A stretch of 64,000 bases of DNA from Mermis nigrescens (lineage: Eukaryota > Nematoda > Enoplea > Mermithida > Mermithidae): the NCBI GenBank assembly GCA_036768485.1, contig JAVLUZ010000512.1:434001-498000 (forward strand), given 5' to 3'. Positions 47,400-59,618 of this stretch are shown piece after piece; within the stretch, counting starts at the first letter, position 1, and the number at the start of each line of letters is the position of its first letter. The notes beneath the pieces are model-generated. The model did not search any database and had not been told where the DNA came from. It worked only from the letters and a program-made list of their open reading frames with translations. Position numbers and translations under genes: made by a program.

Positions 47400-48967
47400 A
47401 TCCATGATTTTCCATAGTTTGTTTTCAATGCCCATGCCTTTTATTAATTCATTATTTATTCTATTCTTTCGCAAATTTTTCTCTTAATCTTGTTTTTTTC
47501 CATAATATTAATTCATTAAAGCATTATCTAATTGCGTACAATAATGATAATTTTTTTTATTGTTTACAGAATATACAAAGTAGGCAGAACCGTATTTAAG
47601 GGGGACGGAAGGGGCGGCCCCCTCTTTAGCCGTCATCAAAAAAATTTCTTGAAAGATAAGATAATGAACGAAAAGATGAGAAAATCGCAACTTTTTGTTA
47701 TCTTCGCCAACTGAGAACTAATTTACACAATCCTACCGCAAGCGTGAAGAAAAAATATCCACAGCTTACTACGGAAGAAGTATGAACAAAAAGCTGTTTA
47801 AGGTAGTTGTCTGTTCTCCGATCGCGCAATCTTTGAATTTAGGAGAATTAAACGTGAATTTCGAGCAAATAACTCCTTAACATTTGCGACTTTGCATTAA
47901 AGTTAACCATTAATTAATGTTTTATGTTCTAAAAAGCATAATTTAAAAAAAAACTCCGAGTTTTATGGTTCTAATAGATCATAGAGCATGCTGGAAAACG
48001 TAAAAACAATGCAGTTTTTAATAGTCATTTCGACAAAGTTTCTCACACATAGCTTAATATATCTTGGCTCTACTACTTGAGCGATTTGGACACAGGAAGA
48101 CCTGACGAGTGCACATCTGCAAGAATGTTGTGAAGTTCTATTTATGCTGGTTTAATTGTTGTTGGTTTATGTCATATTGAGCGGAATTTGTTTTTTCTAG
48201 CATTTTGAAGATTAAGTGCATAAAACAAACTGACATAACAATATCATAACTTCTCAACAAAAAAAACAAATTAAGCACGACTTGCTTTAACAAGAAGCCT
48301 ATCATTCACGCATAAAAACCCTAGAGTAGTACTTGTAGATCTTGTGTTGTTAAAAAGAAATACGCAATTGGATAAAAGTCGCGTTTTAAGTCTTGAAAGA
48401 ATTTGCCAGTCAAAAGCATTTTTTTGCCTTTGTTGCCCTGCAGCTTTGTAGTATATAACGACAGTTGAATACAACTTTTTTTATTCTAAAGTTCTTTTAT
48501 TTGGTTCTCATTAATCTAATTTGCTTTATAATAGAGCTGTAGGCAGAAGTTGCAAATTTTTGGGAACTGTTTGCAAATTAAAAAATATTGATGTATGAAT
48601 GCAAAAACCCGTGATAAAAGTGCAGTTATTCTGCCTAGGATCAACCAATCAATATAAAAACTAATATGCGCTTTATCTGCAAAATGCTAAAAAAGTACTT
48701 CCGCCTAATTTAATTAAAATCAACAACTAAATCGAAATAAATAGAACTTTACCACATTCTTGAAGGCGTCATAGGCTCTCAGATAAAACAAACCACATTT
48801 AAATCAACTGCATAAATATCAGAGAATTTATAAAGACCGGTATGCACTTCGTTCTTGAGCCACCCTGTAAATCTACCTGAACAGTCCCGGCCCGGAACAT
48901 CTCTAAAATGGAATGTAATAGATGGAAATTAAGCTATTAAAAAAATTCTAAACATGGCCATCGTTAC
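47400..48967. other. Apollo intron 1, 5' part
   Basis: A short CCGTATTTAAGGGGGACGG repeat fragment lies near 47590. The rest is AT-rich with nothing recognised. Confidence 0.45.
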
Positions 48968-49226
48968 CATCTGATTCGGAAGTAATCTCATAACGTTGAT
49001 CATAATCAAGAAATTCGAACAGTCCAAACTTCACACCGCGCAATACAGAACATGCTTTAGCTGTTTGCACTGTACAGTAAATCCTCCTATCCCATTTAGA
49101 CGTTAAGCCTTCCATGTGATCAGCATGTGCATGGGTCAAGAAAAAGTAGTGCGAGTAGACACTATAGCGCCAATAATCAACCGCTATTCTAGTATTATAA
49201 ATTATGTAGCCATTGTCGCTCGGCAT
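48968..49226 (-). CDS. Apollo exon 1: start codon and HxHxDH motif
   Basis: The ATG at 49226 begins MPSDNGYIIYNTRIAVDYW and is followed by FFLTHAHADHMEGLTSKW, the metal-binding motif of the family. The distance from Met to IAVDYW is close to that of Apollo proteins. CTTTTAAG immediately before the ATG could also be an acceptor after a leader exon. The donor is GTAACG, phase 1. Confidence 0.9.
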
Positions 49227-49299
49227 CTTAAAAGAACCGATTAGAATCAGAGAAAACACATTATTTGCAAGCAATGCGAGATCCTGTAAACAAACACGA

Positions 49300-49860
49300 A
49301 ACAACTCGAAAGTTTGGATGGAAGGTCCCCGGCCATATGTAGGGGGGGGGGTAAATGACCTAAAATTTTTGTCTAAAAAAAGCATAAAAATGGACAAAAA
49401 CCGCAAGTTTTCTCCAAAGATCGGGGGAGGGAGTCAAACATTTTCTGGCTTTGGAGGATAAGGGGACAACCAACTTTGAGTGGGAGATATACAGAGGCGT
49501 ACGCAGGATTTTTTAAGGGGGAGGGTAGTTCAAAATTGGTGACTCCATATTTCGATATACGTTCGTTGGAGAACTAAATAAAATGCTTTTTCTGACGTTT
49601 TAGAAGCAGCTCTATCCGTTAAGCTAATAAAATTCAAAGGTTTCGAAAAAAATTTATTTTTGCTCAATAAGCTATGAAAAATGACGTCTTTTGGATGCGC
49701 TAAGGCCTAAATTAATGAGAATAATTATTCTACGGCGCGAAGCGCCGAAAATTTTTGAGATTTTTCGATATAAAAGCCGTCAATTTTAATGCATTTTCTT
49801 ACCTCTCCAATATTATTTTTGGGCTAGGGGGCGGCCACCCCTTGCGTGCGCCCATTTATT
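49300..49860. mobile_element. Two adjacent G-rich MITEs upstream of Apollo
   Basis: 49330-49480 contains a run of nine or more G and 'gagggagtcaaacattttctggctttgg', shared with 57770-57870. 49495-49855 runs from GAGGCGTACGCAGGATTTTT to CCTTGCGTGCGCC, with GGCGCGAAGCGCCG inside. The first ends within roughly 100 bases of the Apollo ATG. Confidence 0.55.
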
Positions 49861-50054
49861 ATAAAATTTGCTTTTTGAATTCATTTTACGTCATGTATGT
49901 TTTCCACGTATACAAATACAGCAAGAGTAGCAGAGATATGCCTAACCAGGCAGCTATGGAGATAGAGACTCAGTCTCTACAGTTTCCGAAGTTAGCTTGT
50001 AATACCAATGAATACATTTGTCAAAAACGATTTTAAATCCAACTAATTATTTCA

Positions 50055-50311
50055 ATGGAAACTATCCGGCATTCTATACCCTTACATCCAAGACGGAGTA
50101 ATGAGATGTACTTTTTCAAGCAATATTTGGCCGAATGCCCGGCCAGCAAAATCACTGAATTAGGTTCCCACATTTTTCTTAGGATTCTAATAAGGATGGG
50201 GAAATTCAATGAGGATATCGAGCTACGTATCCCCAGTATAGGTAAATCGAATGCACTGTGCATCGACACCTCGGATTTAGTCAATAAAATTATGTTCGTG
50301 ATTAATAGTTT

Positions 50312-50312
<1 letters not shown>
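50055..50312 (+). CDS. Unrecognised open frame running into a microsatellite
   Basis: About 86 codons with ordinary amino-acid composition ([40 protein letters not shown]) before the CA/TA repeat begins. A possibly related frame precedes it at 49920-50033 (NQAAMEIETQSLQF) and ends at a TAA. No family was recognised. It may be a fragment of a mobile element or a decayed gene; no splice signals were convincing. Confidence 0.3.
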
Positions 50313-51038
<726 letters not shown>

Positions 51039-51224
51039 CCCTACTTTTAATTAGCAAGATTTGGAAATACAATACTAGATTTCATTTACTGTGCGGTTCT
51101 TCTAATAATTGAATGGTTTAAACTTTACAAAACTACTAGTTGTAGAAGAAACAAACATTCTGATTAGTAATTCTTATGTTACGTAGAACATCCTGTAAAG
51201 AAAAATGCTTCCAAAACTTTCTAG

Positions 51225-53260
51225 AGCTGAACTTAATTTACATTTTAAACTTTACACAAGAGTGTAAAGAATTTTAGTGGAATTAATAATTTCGATATTG
51301 CTCTGATATAACGATCAGCATTTATTAAGAAACGAAACCTCTATAATGTTCTAAGAACAAATTAACATTAGGTGTTAATCAATTTACACTACTCTTCATG
51401 CGCCCCTAGCAGACGTATCACATCTGTTTCCATATATATTTTACGACTTTAGGGAAAAAATAAGTTACCGTGAGGCTCTAGAATGGAGCTTATTATATAG
51501 TGTAAACTTTAAACTAGCAACGAGTGTAAAGAAGATTTTAGTCGGATTTGTAAATTCGATATTACTCGGATATTACGATCAACATTCATGAAAAAATTAC
51601 ATCTCCATAACGGTTTAAGGACAAATAGACACAGATGTAAACCACTTTACATCACTGTTGAGTGTAAACAAACGCGCCCAGCTGACGTCCTATATTTCAT
51701 TCCCTGTAAATTTTTAGATCTCAGGAAAAAATTTCGGTTTTTGCAATGCTCTAGAACAAAGGCTAACATGCAGTGTAAACTTTACACAACCGCCTAGTGT
51801 AAAGAGGATTTTATTTCGATTTGTAAATCTGATATTACTCGGATATTATTACCAACATTTATGAAAAAATTGCATGTCTACAATGGTCTGAGGACAAATA
51901 AACAATGAGTGTAAACTACTTTACATCACTGTTGGATGTAAATAAACGCGCCTACGTGACGTCTCACATTTGATTCTTTGAAAATTTCTAGACTCCAGGA
52001 AAAAAATCAGGTTTCTGGAATGCTCAAAAACGAAGATAAATACATATGTAGTGTAAACTTCATGTAAACACCTAGTGTAAAGAAGATTTTGGTCAGATTC
52101 GTAATTTTGATATTGTTCCGATATTACGATTAATATTTATGAAAAAATTAAGTCTCCATAATGTTCTATGGGCAAACTAACAATAGGTGTAAACCACTTT
52201 ACAACACTGTAGAGTGTAAACATATGCGCCAGACTGGCATATCAAATTTGGTTCCTGGTCCATTTCTAGACTTGATAAACGTGTCCCTGACTCGTAACCG
52301 GAGAAGCAGGCAGAAAAAACAAGACAGAAACGCATTTTGAACACCAAATTTTTGACTTTACACTCGCTAAATATTAATGTATAGACAATTTGCTTTGACA
52401 TGCACCCGATATAAAGCACTTTATTCTTATTCTATTGGACTTATCCCGACTTCTGGACGGAGAAAGTGACGAACAAAAAACGCAACAAAAACGTATTTTC
52501 CATCATTTAGAACACTGTAAACTTTAAAATTCCGTATCGAACGGTTTGGTACAATTTGTAGCTTTTAAATCGTAGTACATTCCTGTGTGCCAAAATTCTG
52601 TTGCAAAAATTATTTGGTATTATTTATTGATCAAACTTCGGGAAAAACGTGTTTTTTCGCCCATTTTTTACCTCTGATTTCGAACTTTACACCCCCATAA
52701 ATAACTCAATATTGCGTTTTTGTAAATGCGGTTTGCTGCGATGTGTAGCCCCTGAGAGGCACTTTATTAATGCTGTCTTCAATTTTCACTGACACATAAG
52801 TGGAGAAATTTGGCAGATAAATCTTACTTAAAATCCGTTTTTTACACCATCCACTAGAGTGTAAACTTTAAACCCCAGGATCTAACTCACCATAGAGCGT
52901 AGAAGACTTTGCTTATATGCAGAATGTAGCCCTTGATCCGCTCTACATTTCTGTCAGAAAACATTTTAAAAAACTCATAACCGGAGTTAGTATCAGACAT
53001 AAGCAGGTTGAAAACTCGACCAAAAAGTGCTTTTTCACGCCCAGATTTTCACACTCTTTACACTGCCATTCGAGAACTAATGCGACTTTCAAAAAACAAA
53101 AAAATGCTCTTCTGTAGAATTCATCCCTCTATAATCCTTTGCTGTTCAATTGTTCGAGTCATCAATACTCAGTCTGTCCACATGCCGTGACAAAAAGGTC
53201 CCAAAATTTGTCCTATGTAATAACGTTACACAAAAACTTTACACCTTCTTTACACGGTCA
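51225..53260. repeat. Satellite with AGTGTAAACTTTACAC core, unit about 270 bp
   Basis: Four clear units begin near 51245, 51505, 51775 and 52050, each with 'gtgtaaag aagattttagt', 'gatattactcggatattacga', 'atgaaaaaattacatctcca' and 'acatcactgttgagtgtaaa'. More decayed units continue to about 53260. GTGTAAA or TTTACAC occurs dozens of times and often forms the palindrome GTGTAAACTTTACAC. Open frames inside are incidental. Confidence 0.85.
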
Positions 53261-53427
53261 GTTTTGAGTTTCAAGAAAAACAAAAAAACACGGGCAGCGA
53301 ATTTTTGCATTATCTTTCTTTTAAAAAAAGCGCACCTTCCAGAAGTGTCCCGTTATAGCTGCAGGGGGTGCACATGTGTTAGGGGTACCCAAGTATATTA
53401 TAGGTACGCGCTAACGCGCTACCTAAG

Positions 53428-53432
<5 letters not shown>

Positions 53433-53525
<93 letters not shown>
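53433..53525. repeat. (TA)n microsatellite
   Basis: About 45 perfect TA units, followed by TTGCTAGCACACC. Confidence 0.97.
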
Positions 53526-53526
<1 letters not shown>

Positions 53527-55140
53527 CTAGCACACCTTAGTAGGGCCGACGGAAATTGTCGGGATACACAATGTTTCATCAGCCAAAAAAAGGGCTGAAA
53601 AATTAATGATAGGGGTATATAAGATCAATTTTCCGTGTTTCTCATTAGATGTTTGGCATCCGAAAATCGCGAAAAAGGACATTTTTACGATTAAATTCTG
53701 AGGGTCTGCGTAGTTCTTTGGAGTTCTAGAGTGCAACAGACCCCTAGTGTCTAGCAGTTTTTGCACGCAATATTAGTTCCTTTTCTCAACTTGAAATCAC
53801 TTTCGCGTAAGCTACTCGTACATATGTATCTTTGACCTGAACTTTCATTGTTTCAAAATTTTACTGCTATATTTTTCTTCAAAGAAGTGACGAGCAGAGG
53901 CATTTCAATGCGGCGATATCGGCGACTTTATCGATCAGAAAATCGAAGATATCGCCAATTTTTATTTCTGAACCGGACTAATTGGACAAAAAACTTACTA
54001 TGTCCATGTAGTTTTGAGGAGATACGGATAACTCGCCCCCAACTACAACTCGCCTCCAAGCAACTCACCTTCCCCCCACACACACTTACGATTCCCCCCA
54101 GTGGTTCTTGGAACTTCAAGCCGAGGGTACACAATTGTGAATGCAATTATGCATTTTAGAGCCTATATAGTAGTTTCACGGAAAAGCTTATTTAAGGTGA
54201 AAATTGAAGTAAAGACGAATTTTCGCGGCCTTTTTACTATAACTACAGCATAACGAAACGAGTCTCTATGATCCGGTTCTGGGTATCAGTTGTGGGCATG
54301 AATGCACAGTATGTCAGTTTCTGATCTATTTCAAACACTTTTTAAACAACTTGTCGTTTTCATCGGTGTTAAGACTTCATTTTGCCTCATTTTATTCAAA
54401 AAATTCCCATTTTTCTCATTCTGGGGGTCGAGACCATGCATGTAACAAGGGGGTCCCCACTCAAAGTCGGACGTCCATCTCCATCCTCCCCAAAATCCAG
54501 AAAATTTTTGACCCCCATTTTTGTAAAAAATCGATTTTTTTGGCCGAAGTAATGCGAAATGCGATGATGCAACAAAAGTAAAAAGCAGCAATCAAGAGTC
54601 TTTTATTTCGAAAAGGAATGACGATTAAAAAGAAACGATTCGAATAAAATACGACGAAAAAACTCATGCATCCTTCAAATCAATTAATTATCAACGCGTT
54701 CGCAATATTAACTTTCGGAAGGGTTTACATTTGTCATAAACAACAGGACAAAAGAACAGGAAACTACGAAGCACCACATAACGGATAACTGACGAGATTC
54801 GAAGAGGTTCGCGTTCGAAAAAAATTATCAAGACACGCAAAAAATAATGTTATGGACAAATCGTATCAGGGCCATACATAGGCAGCAGCCTAATTTTTGA
54901 AGGGGGGTCTGTGTGGAGTAAACTGACAAAAATTCTAAAAACATGCTGAAAAATCAAATCTGGGGTCTGCTGGATTCTTGGGGAAAAAATCAACTAGATT
55001 ATCGAGGAGAAGAAATCTAGACCCCAAGCACACGTGGGTAGCAACAAAATTCTGGGAGTCTTATAGGACAAATTGCCAGAAACAGAACCAAAAATTTCAT
55101 TCTGAATGTCTATCGATCAAATGGGCGTCCTTCAGATTCT
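53526..55140. other. Intergenic DNA with MITE fragments
   Basis: A CATGCATGTAACAAGGGGG element (about 54437-54535) is kin to the MITE in Apollo exon 6, and G-rich pieces lie at 54865-55140. The open frame at 53848-54159 has no recognised product. Confidence 0.5.
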
Positions 55141-55506
55141 GGGAACGGGGTCAAGGGTCCTATTGCACAAGATTGAGTAAAATTACTCCTACCCTAGGAG
55201 TCTCCTAAATCAGGTTGCACAAAAATCAGGTTGCACAACTGACTCCTGAAGTAGGAGTAATTTTTGAGCAAAACTTAGGAGTAAACCCTCCATTTACTCC
55301 TAGTACGAGTTAAAATTTTAGTAGTGTAAGCGTGTTAAAGTTTAGGAGTGTAGGAGTACAGGTATTCGAACTTTTTATAGTTCAAAGATTTTTTTATTCA
55401 ATCTCGTCGCTAATATGTAGCAGATCGCTAATTCATTATCATAATACGGGAAAAGAATACCGCCCATAGAACGATTAACTCAATAAGATTGGAAAAGAGA
55501 ACAATG

Positions 55507-55953
55507 GAAGTTCACTCCTAAGTGTTCAGGATCAAACAAACACTCCTCGATTTTGTGTGCACTTCTAGGAGTAAAACACTCCCAAATAACACTCCTAAAC
55601 TACTGTGCAACAGGAGAAAAATTTGCTCCTATAATTACTCCTACATCAAACCCTTTTACTCCTAAATGTACTCATACACTCCAACTTTAGGAGTCTCCTC
55701 AATCCTAGACTGTGCAACAGGAGTTCTTAGGAATTCCTATTGCACAGTCTAGGGGTAAGGAGACTCCTAAATTAGGAGCGTAGGAGTAAATTTAGGAGCA
55801 AATGAGGTTTGTGCAGGAGTAATTCTAGGAGTAAATTTTCTTTCTGTTGCACAGTAGTTAGGAGTGTTATTTGTAGAAGTAATTTTACACCTTGAAGCGC
55901 AAACAAAATCTAGAAGTGTTTGTTTGCTCCTAAATGCTGAGGAGTAAACTTTC
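55507..55953. repeat. Large imperfect palindrome inside the Harbinger-like element
   Basis: Arms of about 220 bases are centred near 55728. The left arm reads AGTTCACTCCTAAGTGTTCA at its outer end and the right arm TGCTGAGGAGTAAACTTTC. The centre contains GACTGTGCAACAGGAGTTC facing ATTGCACAGTCTAGG, so two element termini meet head to head. Confidence 0.78.
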
Positions 55954-56192
55954 ATTATCATTTTCTCGCATTTATCGAGTTAAGCGTTCTAATGGATAGC
56001 TCCAGCGAGGATAAATAGCTAGATGGATAGATAGCTCCATTGTACAAACCGAGGATAAATTTTGAAATTGATAATTTCAAAGAATGCTTCCGGCTTAATC
56101 GGACCGTTGTTAAACAAATGTGATGTACTACTGGTGCTTTTTTGGAATCAAAGACGAATCAGAATTGTGCTCTATCACCGGATCAGCAAATT

Positions 56193-56550
56193 CTACTTAT
56201 GCTTAAGCAAATCAATCTCATTGAGCTCCGTATTAGAGCTATCAGCACCAGTTTTATTTCGTTTGTCTATTTTTTCTTTCGCCTTGTTTTTTATGTTGCC
56301 ATATACTTTGTTCCGAAGATATTGCCAATCTTTTCCTTCGGGAAGAGGATCGAATCCAGTTGCTTTGCAGTATTCTCGAATTTAAGTCCAAGCATCTCGC
56401 TTAGAATCGCGTGTGAGATTTAGAGTGAATTTCCCGAGTAACACCTCTTTCTTCTCGCGAGTTAATTTTAAAAAGACGATCTTTTCCTCACGCAACACGA
56501 TAATGATTAAAGACCGGCTATCAGCGAAGAGATTGAATACAAAATTTGAC
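56193..56550 (-). pseudogene. Myb/SANT-like DNA-binding protein of the Harbinger-like element
   Basis: Reads LTREKKEVLLGKF, SKRDAWT, then a TAA codon, then IREYCKATGFDPLPEGKDW, LRNKVYGNIKNKAKEKIDK and a stop at 56193. The spacing of AW..I and DW..LR..V..N.K..A matches Myb/SANT-like proteins that accompany Harbinger transposases and bind element ends. The internal TAA replaces a codon that is often Glu in the family, so this copy is probably dead. The N-terminal start was not determined. Confidence 0.7.
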
Positions 56551-57095
56551 TTTTGCGACTCATAAAACGTGTAATCTCTCATAATATAATTTTTTAGGTA
56601 CACTTGTGCTATTTCACGCGTCCTTTTTGTTTCTTTCTTAATAACAGCATGATGCACCTCTATATCTGTCTTTCTTTCTTCTCTTTTTTCTTTTTTTGTT
56701 GTTGTTTTTTTCCTTTTTTCTTTTCTTTTTTTAGTATTTGCCTTTTTATTTATCTATTTATTTATTTACTTATTTATTTTTCGCCTCGTTTTCTTTTTTT
56801 TGTTTTTGCTTCTTTCTCGTATTGATGACTTCTTACTATTCCGGATAAAGTCCGATTCCCTTTGCTCCTACACTCCTACAATGTTAACTCCTACTAAGAG
56901 TACAAGGAGGGTTTACTCCTGCGTTTTGTTCAAAAATTACTCTTACTTTAGGAGTAACTTGTGCAACCAGATTTAGAGACTACTAGACTATGAGTAATTC
57001 AACTCCTACAATCCTAATCTTGCGCAATAGGGCCCAGATATCCCGCGCTCATGTGTTACACCCACTAACCCCCCGTCCTACACTGCTACGTGTGA

Positions 57096-57387
57096 TCAAG
57101 GTTGACGACTCCGTCGGTCGTCGACGACAAAATCGTCGAAATCGTCGACGTCGCAAAAGCGCGAAGTTGGCGAAATGGACGAAGCGGCGGCCAAATTGCG
57201 GCGATGCGCCATGTCGCCGACCGTCTGTTTGCCGAACGGCGTCAAAGGCGACGCGACGCCGCTGTCGACATCACGACGCGAATCCATCGATTGACGGCGA
57301 AAAGTCAACGCTCGCAAATTGAACTGCGTACGTCGCAAGTTAATATATTCGCTCAGTTGCTTCTGCGTCAAAAGGCGTAATTGACAA
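57096..57387 (-). CDS. Sarcoglycan last exon: cytoplasmic tail
   Basis: The acceptor is CGGAAAG (poor pyrimidine tract), but its phase fits the previous donor and the join gives TPHCQLRLLTQKQL, comparable to the family's TPDIQLVHH. It continues LSEYINLRRTQFNLRAL and RRQSMDSRRDVDSG, ending in an Asp/Arg-rich stretch and TGA at 57098-57096. The GC content is much higher than the surroundings. Confidence 0.75.
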
Positions 57388-57499
57388 CTTTCCGCACGAT
57401 TCTTCCATTCGTGTACATTTTTGGTGCAATTTATGAGGAACGCTCCGTTTTGTTTCAAATTTAGAAGTGAAACAATCAAAAACTGATAAAAACTAAGTT

Positions 57500-59048
57500 T
57501 GTTTAACATGTACAAATAAGATAATAATCCGACTCGTTATTGACAGCGATCGAATTCCGAGGAGTCTAGATGGGGCAAATTTAAAAAAGCGCAAAAAACA
57601 TACCAAAATTCAATTCAAGAGGGTCTGCTGGATTCTGGGGGGTCCACCGAATTCTCGGGGAAACAGTGACTAAAAGCCTTCATACCCATTGGTGCACCCG
57701 ACCCATTTTACGGTCCATAACTGTAATATAAAGGTATCTAAACCAAACACAGCAACAGGCAAATTCTGGGGGGGGTTAAAACGGCCAAAAAATCAATTTT
57801 TTCTTCCAAAAATGGGGAGTCGGAAATTTTCTGGCTTTGGGGGATGGGGGGACAAAGAACTTTGGGTGTGAGGATTTCCTATCCCCTTTATTACAAGTAT
57901 GATTGTGCGATATTAATTTTATACCACTGTAGCACAATAGTAAACTATCAGCAGTACTAGCTTAGCTAACGAGACAAAGCGTATTAATTTTAGAGAAAGC
58001 AAAGGTGGATGAATTGAATGAGCTCATAAAGCATAGGGACAAAACCTATCTGAACTCTTATAAGTTCCCGCTATCGTTTTGTTAGCCAAAAATTTGCAAC
58101 AGGGTGGTATAAGAAAGCAAATTAAGAGTAAGTTAGTTACAGAACATTATGTAGTATGTATGTACCTAGATAAATTTGAAAAAAATTACTTTTTGAACTA
58201 CTAGAATATTGTATTCAGACAATATCCCCCGACGAATTATAAAATCCTTTTCATAATATTTAAAACCAAAAACGCAGCTCAGAAGACTTTTCGCTGGCTC
58301 TTGAATTCATGAAAAAAATACATAAAATGACATTTTTTATTTATTTAGAAAATTCTGTTTGTTGCAATAAATTTTCGTATTGGCCTTCAACGAACAGATG
58401 GAATAGGTACCTAGGAACTTAATCTCAACAGCTCAGTGCCATAACTATTAATCATCGATCTATAAACAAAACGCATGCGTTACATAAAAATATTAACCTG
58501 CCAAATAAATTGAAAAAGTAAAGCTCTGAAGAATAGAGACGTATGCACAGATATGTAAGAGAGAGAGAGATGGAAGATCTCCTCACCAGGCACTATCTCT
58601 GGGAATGAATAGGGGGTGGGGTCCGGACCCCACTCCCCAAAATTCAGAAAAATTGGACTTTTTAAACGTTATTTTGTGCTGTTTTTGGCCTTTTTGGGCT
58701 TAGTCCCCCAAAATTTGTGTTGGTCCCCCAAAATAGGACGGCCAGCTACGTGCCTGCTCCCCAACCATCAGCCGTCCCCTTAAAATCAGAAAATTCAACA
58801 TTATCACCTATTTTTTACGAAGACTTGCGTTTCTGTCCATTTTTAGCAAAAAATGGAGGTCTTTTACATCTCCCCTGCAAATGACCGGGCAACGCCTCCC
58901 GAAATTGCGAGCCGTTCCAGTTATGCGTATGCAAGGCTAAAACTTATTATGCATGTTATCCTTTCCTTTTTTTGGGTAAATAATAAACGAGGTAACACTT
59001 AAAAAATAATTAAAAATACAATATTTTGTTTTAGTCATCAAAACTTAC
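57500..59048. other. Sarcoglycan last intron, repeats
   Basis: A G-rich MITE with 'attctggggggggttaaaacgg' covers about 57600-57880 and an inverted CAGGCAC MITE covers 58587-58756. The rest is AT-rich with nothing seen. Confidence 0.55.
58587..58756. mobile_element. hAT-type MITE, TIR CAGGCACGTA (inverted copy)
   Basis: CAGGCACTATCTCTGGGAAT at the left and GGCCAGCTACGTGCCTG at the right, with flanks CTCCTCAC and CTCCCCAA (six of eight match). It is therefore older than the other copies. Confidence 0.78.
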
Positions 59049-59431
59049 TGCGGCGTTTTATAGTCGCGCCAATGTTGGCCCTCCCGACAACCAAAAAAGA
59101 TGGCGCTTAGTAAGAGAAGCAATATGATGAGGACGGCTAGAGGGACAGCCGCCACCATCACCCAATCCCAAAAATAATCCCGTTTTCGGGATTTGACCAT
59201 TCCGCTTTCCGATCCACTGACGGAGATGAACGGTTTGACATCCGACGTAGCCAAATGCGCGTCGTTGGCCGTGTAAATGCGCCACAGCTTAGGCGACACG
59301 AAAATTTTTTTCGGCGTTCTCTCGTCCAACTGTTGATCGAAAGTGCGCTTTGCGTTGTCCAGTGACTTCGATGGGTCTACTACGTCACCAGGTCGAGTCA
59401 AGTTAGACAGGCGAAATTTGCACCAGTCAAT
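59049..59431 (-). CDS. Sarcoglycan exon: IDWC, transmembrane helix, CREG
   Basis: Acceptor TAAATACAG and a strong donor GTAAGT (phase 2). It begins IDWCKFRLSNLTRPGDV, continues through an extracellular stalk (FISVSGSESGM) to RDYFWDW, a hydrophobic helix and FFGCREGQHWRDYKTP. The Cys next to the membrane and REG are family hallmarks. Locally higher GC also marks it as coding. Confidence 0.92.
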
Positions 59432-59618
59432 CTGTATTTAGACATAGTCTATTTCTTAACCTAGCGCATGAATTCGCTCGGCAAAGTCAGTTCCTTATTA
59501 CTGTAACACCATGGGTGCGCAAGGTCAAACTTCCAGAGAGGGTGAAAATCAATTAAAAGCTTTGTGAAAAACGATGGTATCGCATTAAGCATCGTTTTTT
59601 AGCATTTACGGCAAATAT

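Larger units (their letters stand above)
32792..49226 (-). other. Gene span: SNM1B/Apollo-type metallo-beta-lactamase/beta-CASP nuclease, seven exons
   Basis: Apollo/SNM1 proteins are 5' exonucleases that process DNA ends at telomeres and crosslinks in the nucleus. Exons: 49226-48968, 45621-45365, 43590-43430, 41727-41419, 37199-36865, 34675-33933 (with an inserted MITE) and 33142-32792. All junction phases agree. The metal ligands are present: HAHADH (exon 1), the His of QHCPGSAM and the Asp of CTGDFR (exon 2), LYLDTTN, and the beta-CASP motif VPFSDHCSRAELEAF (exon 4). The opening TRIAVDYW and LTSKWDRRIYC resemble Apollo rather than Artemis. Exons 5-7 encode a long Ser/Asn-rich, probably disordered tail without recognised domains. 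Their membership in this gene rests on phase and a GTATGT donor in exon 4; otherwise exon 4 would stop at 41400 and exons 5-7 would be a separate gene. Confidence 0.85.
55153..57035. mobile_element. Harbinger-like element with TTAGGAGT repeats
   Basis: It starts GGGTCCTATTGCACAAGATT and ends AATCTTGCGCAATAGGGCCC, a 20-bp near-perfect inverted repeat. Both sides carry many copies of (T)TAGGAGTAA in both orientations. It encodes a Myb/SANT-like protein on the minus strand, as PIF/Harbinger elements do; no transposase was found. Its right end is 60 bases from the sarcoglycan stop codon. Confidence 0.72.

Noticed and set aside
52177..52419. Open frames within 51588-53190
   Set aside because: They fall within satellite units and differ from unit to unit.
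53848..54159. 103-codon plus-strand open frame
   Set aside because: Composition is irregular, there is no recognisable domain, and an overlapping minus-strand frame is equally long.
56062..56423. Plus-strand frames (ALSPDQQILLMLK) as a Harbinger transposase start
   Set aside because: They are antisense to the better-supported Myb/SANT reading and do not continue into a DDE nuclease.
55180..57020. TTAGG words as telomeric repeat
   Set aside because: The word is TTAGGAGT, dispersed and in both orientations, not a tandem TTAGG array.
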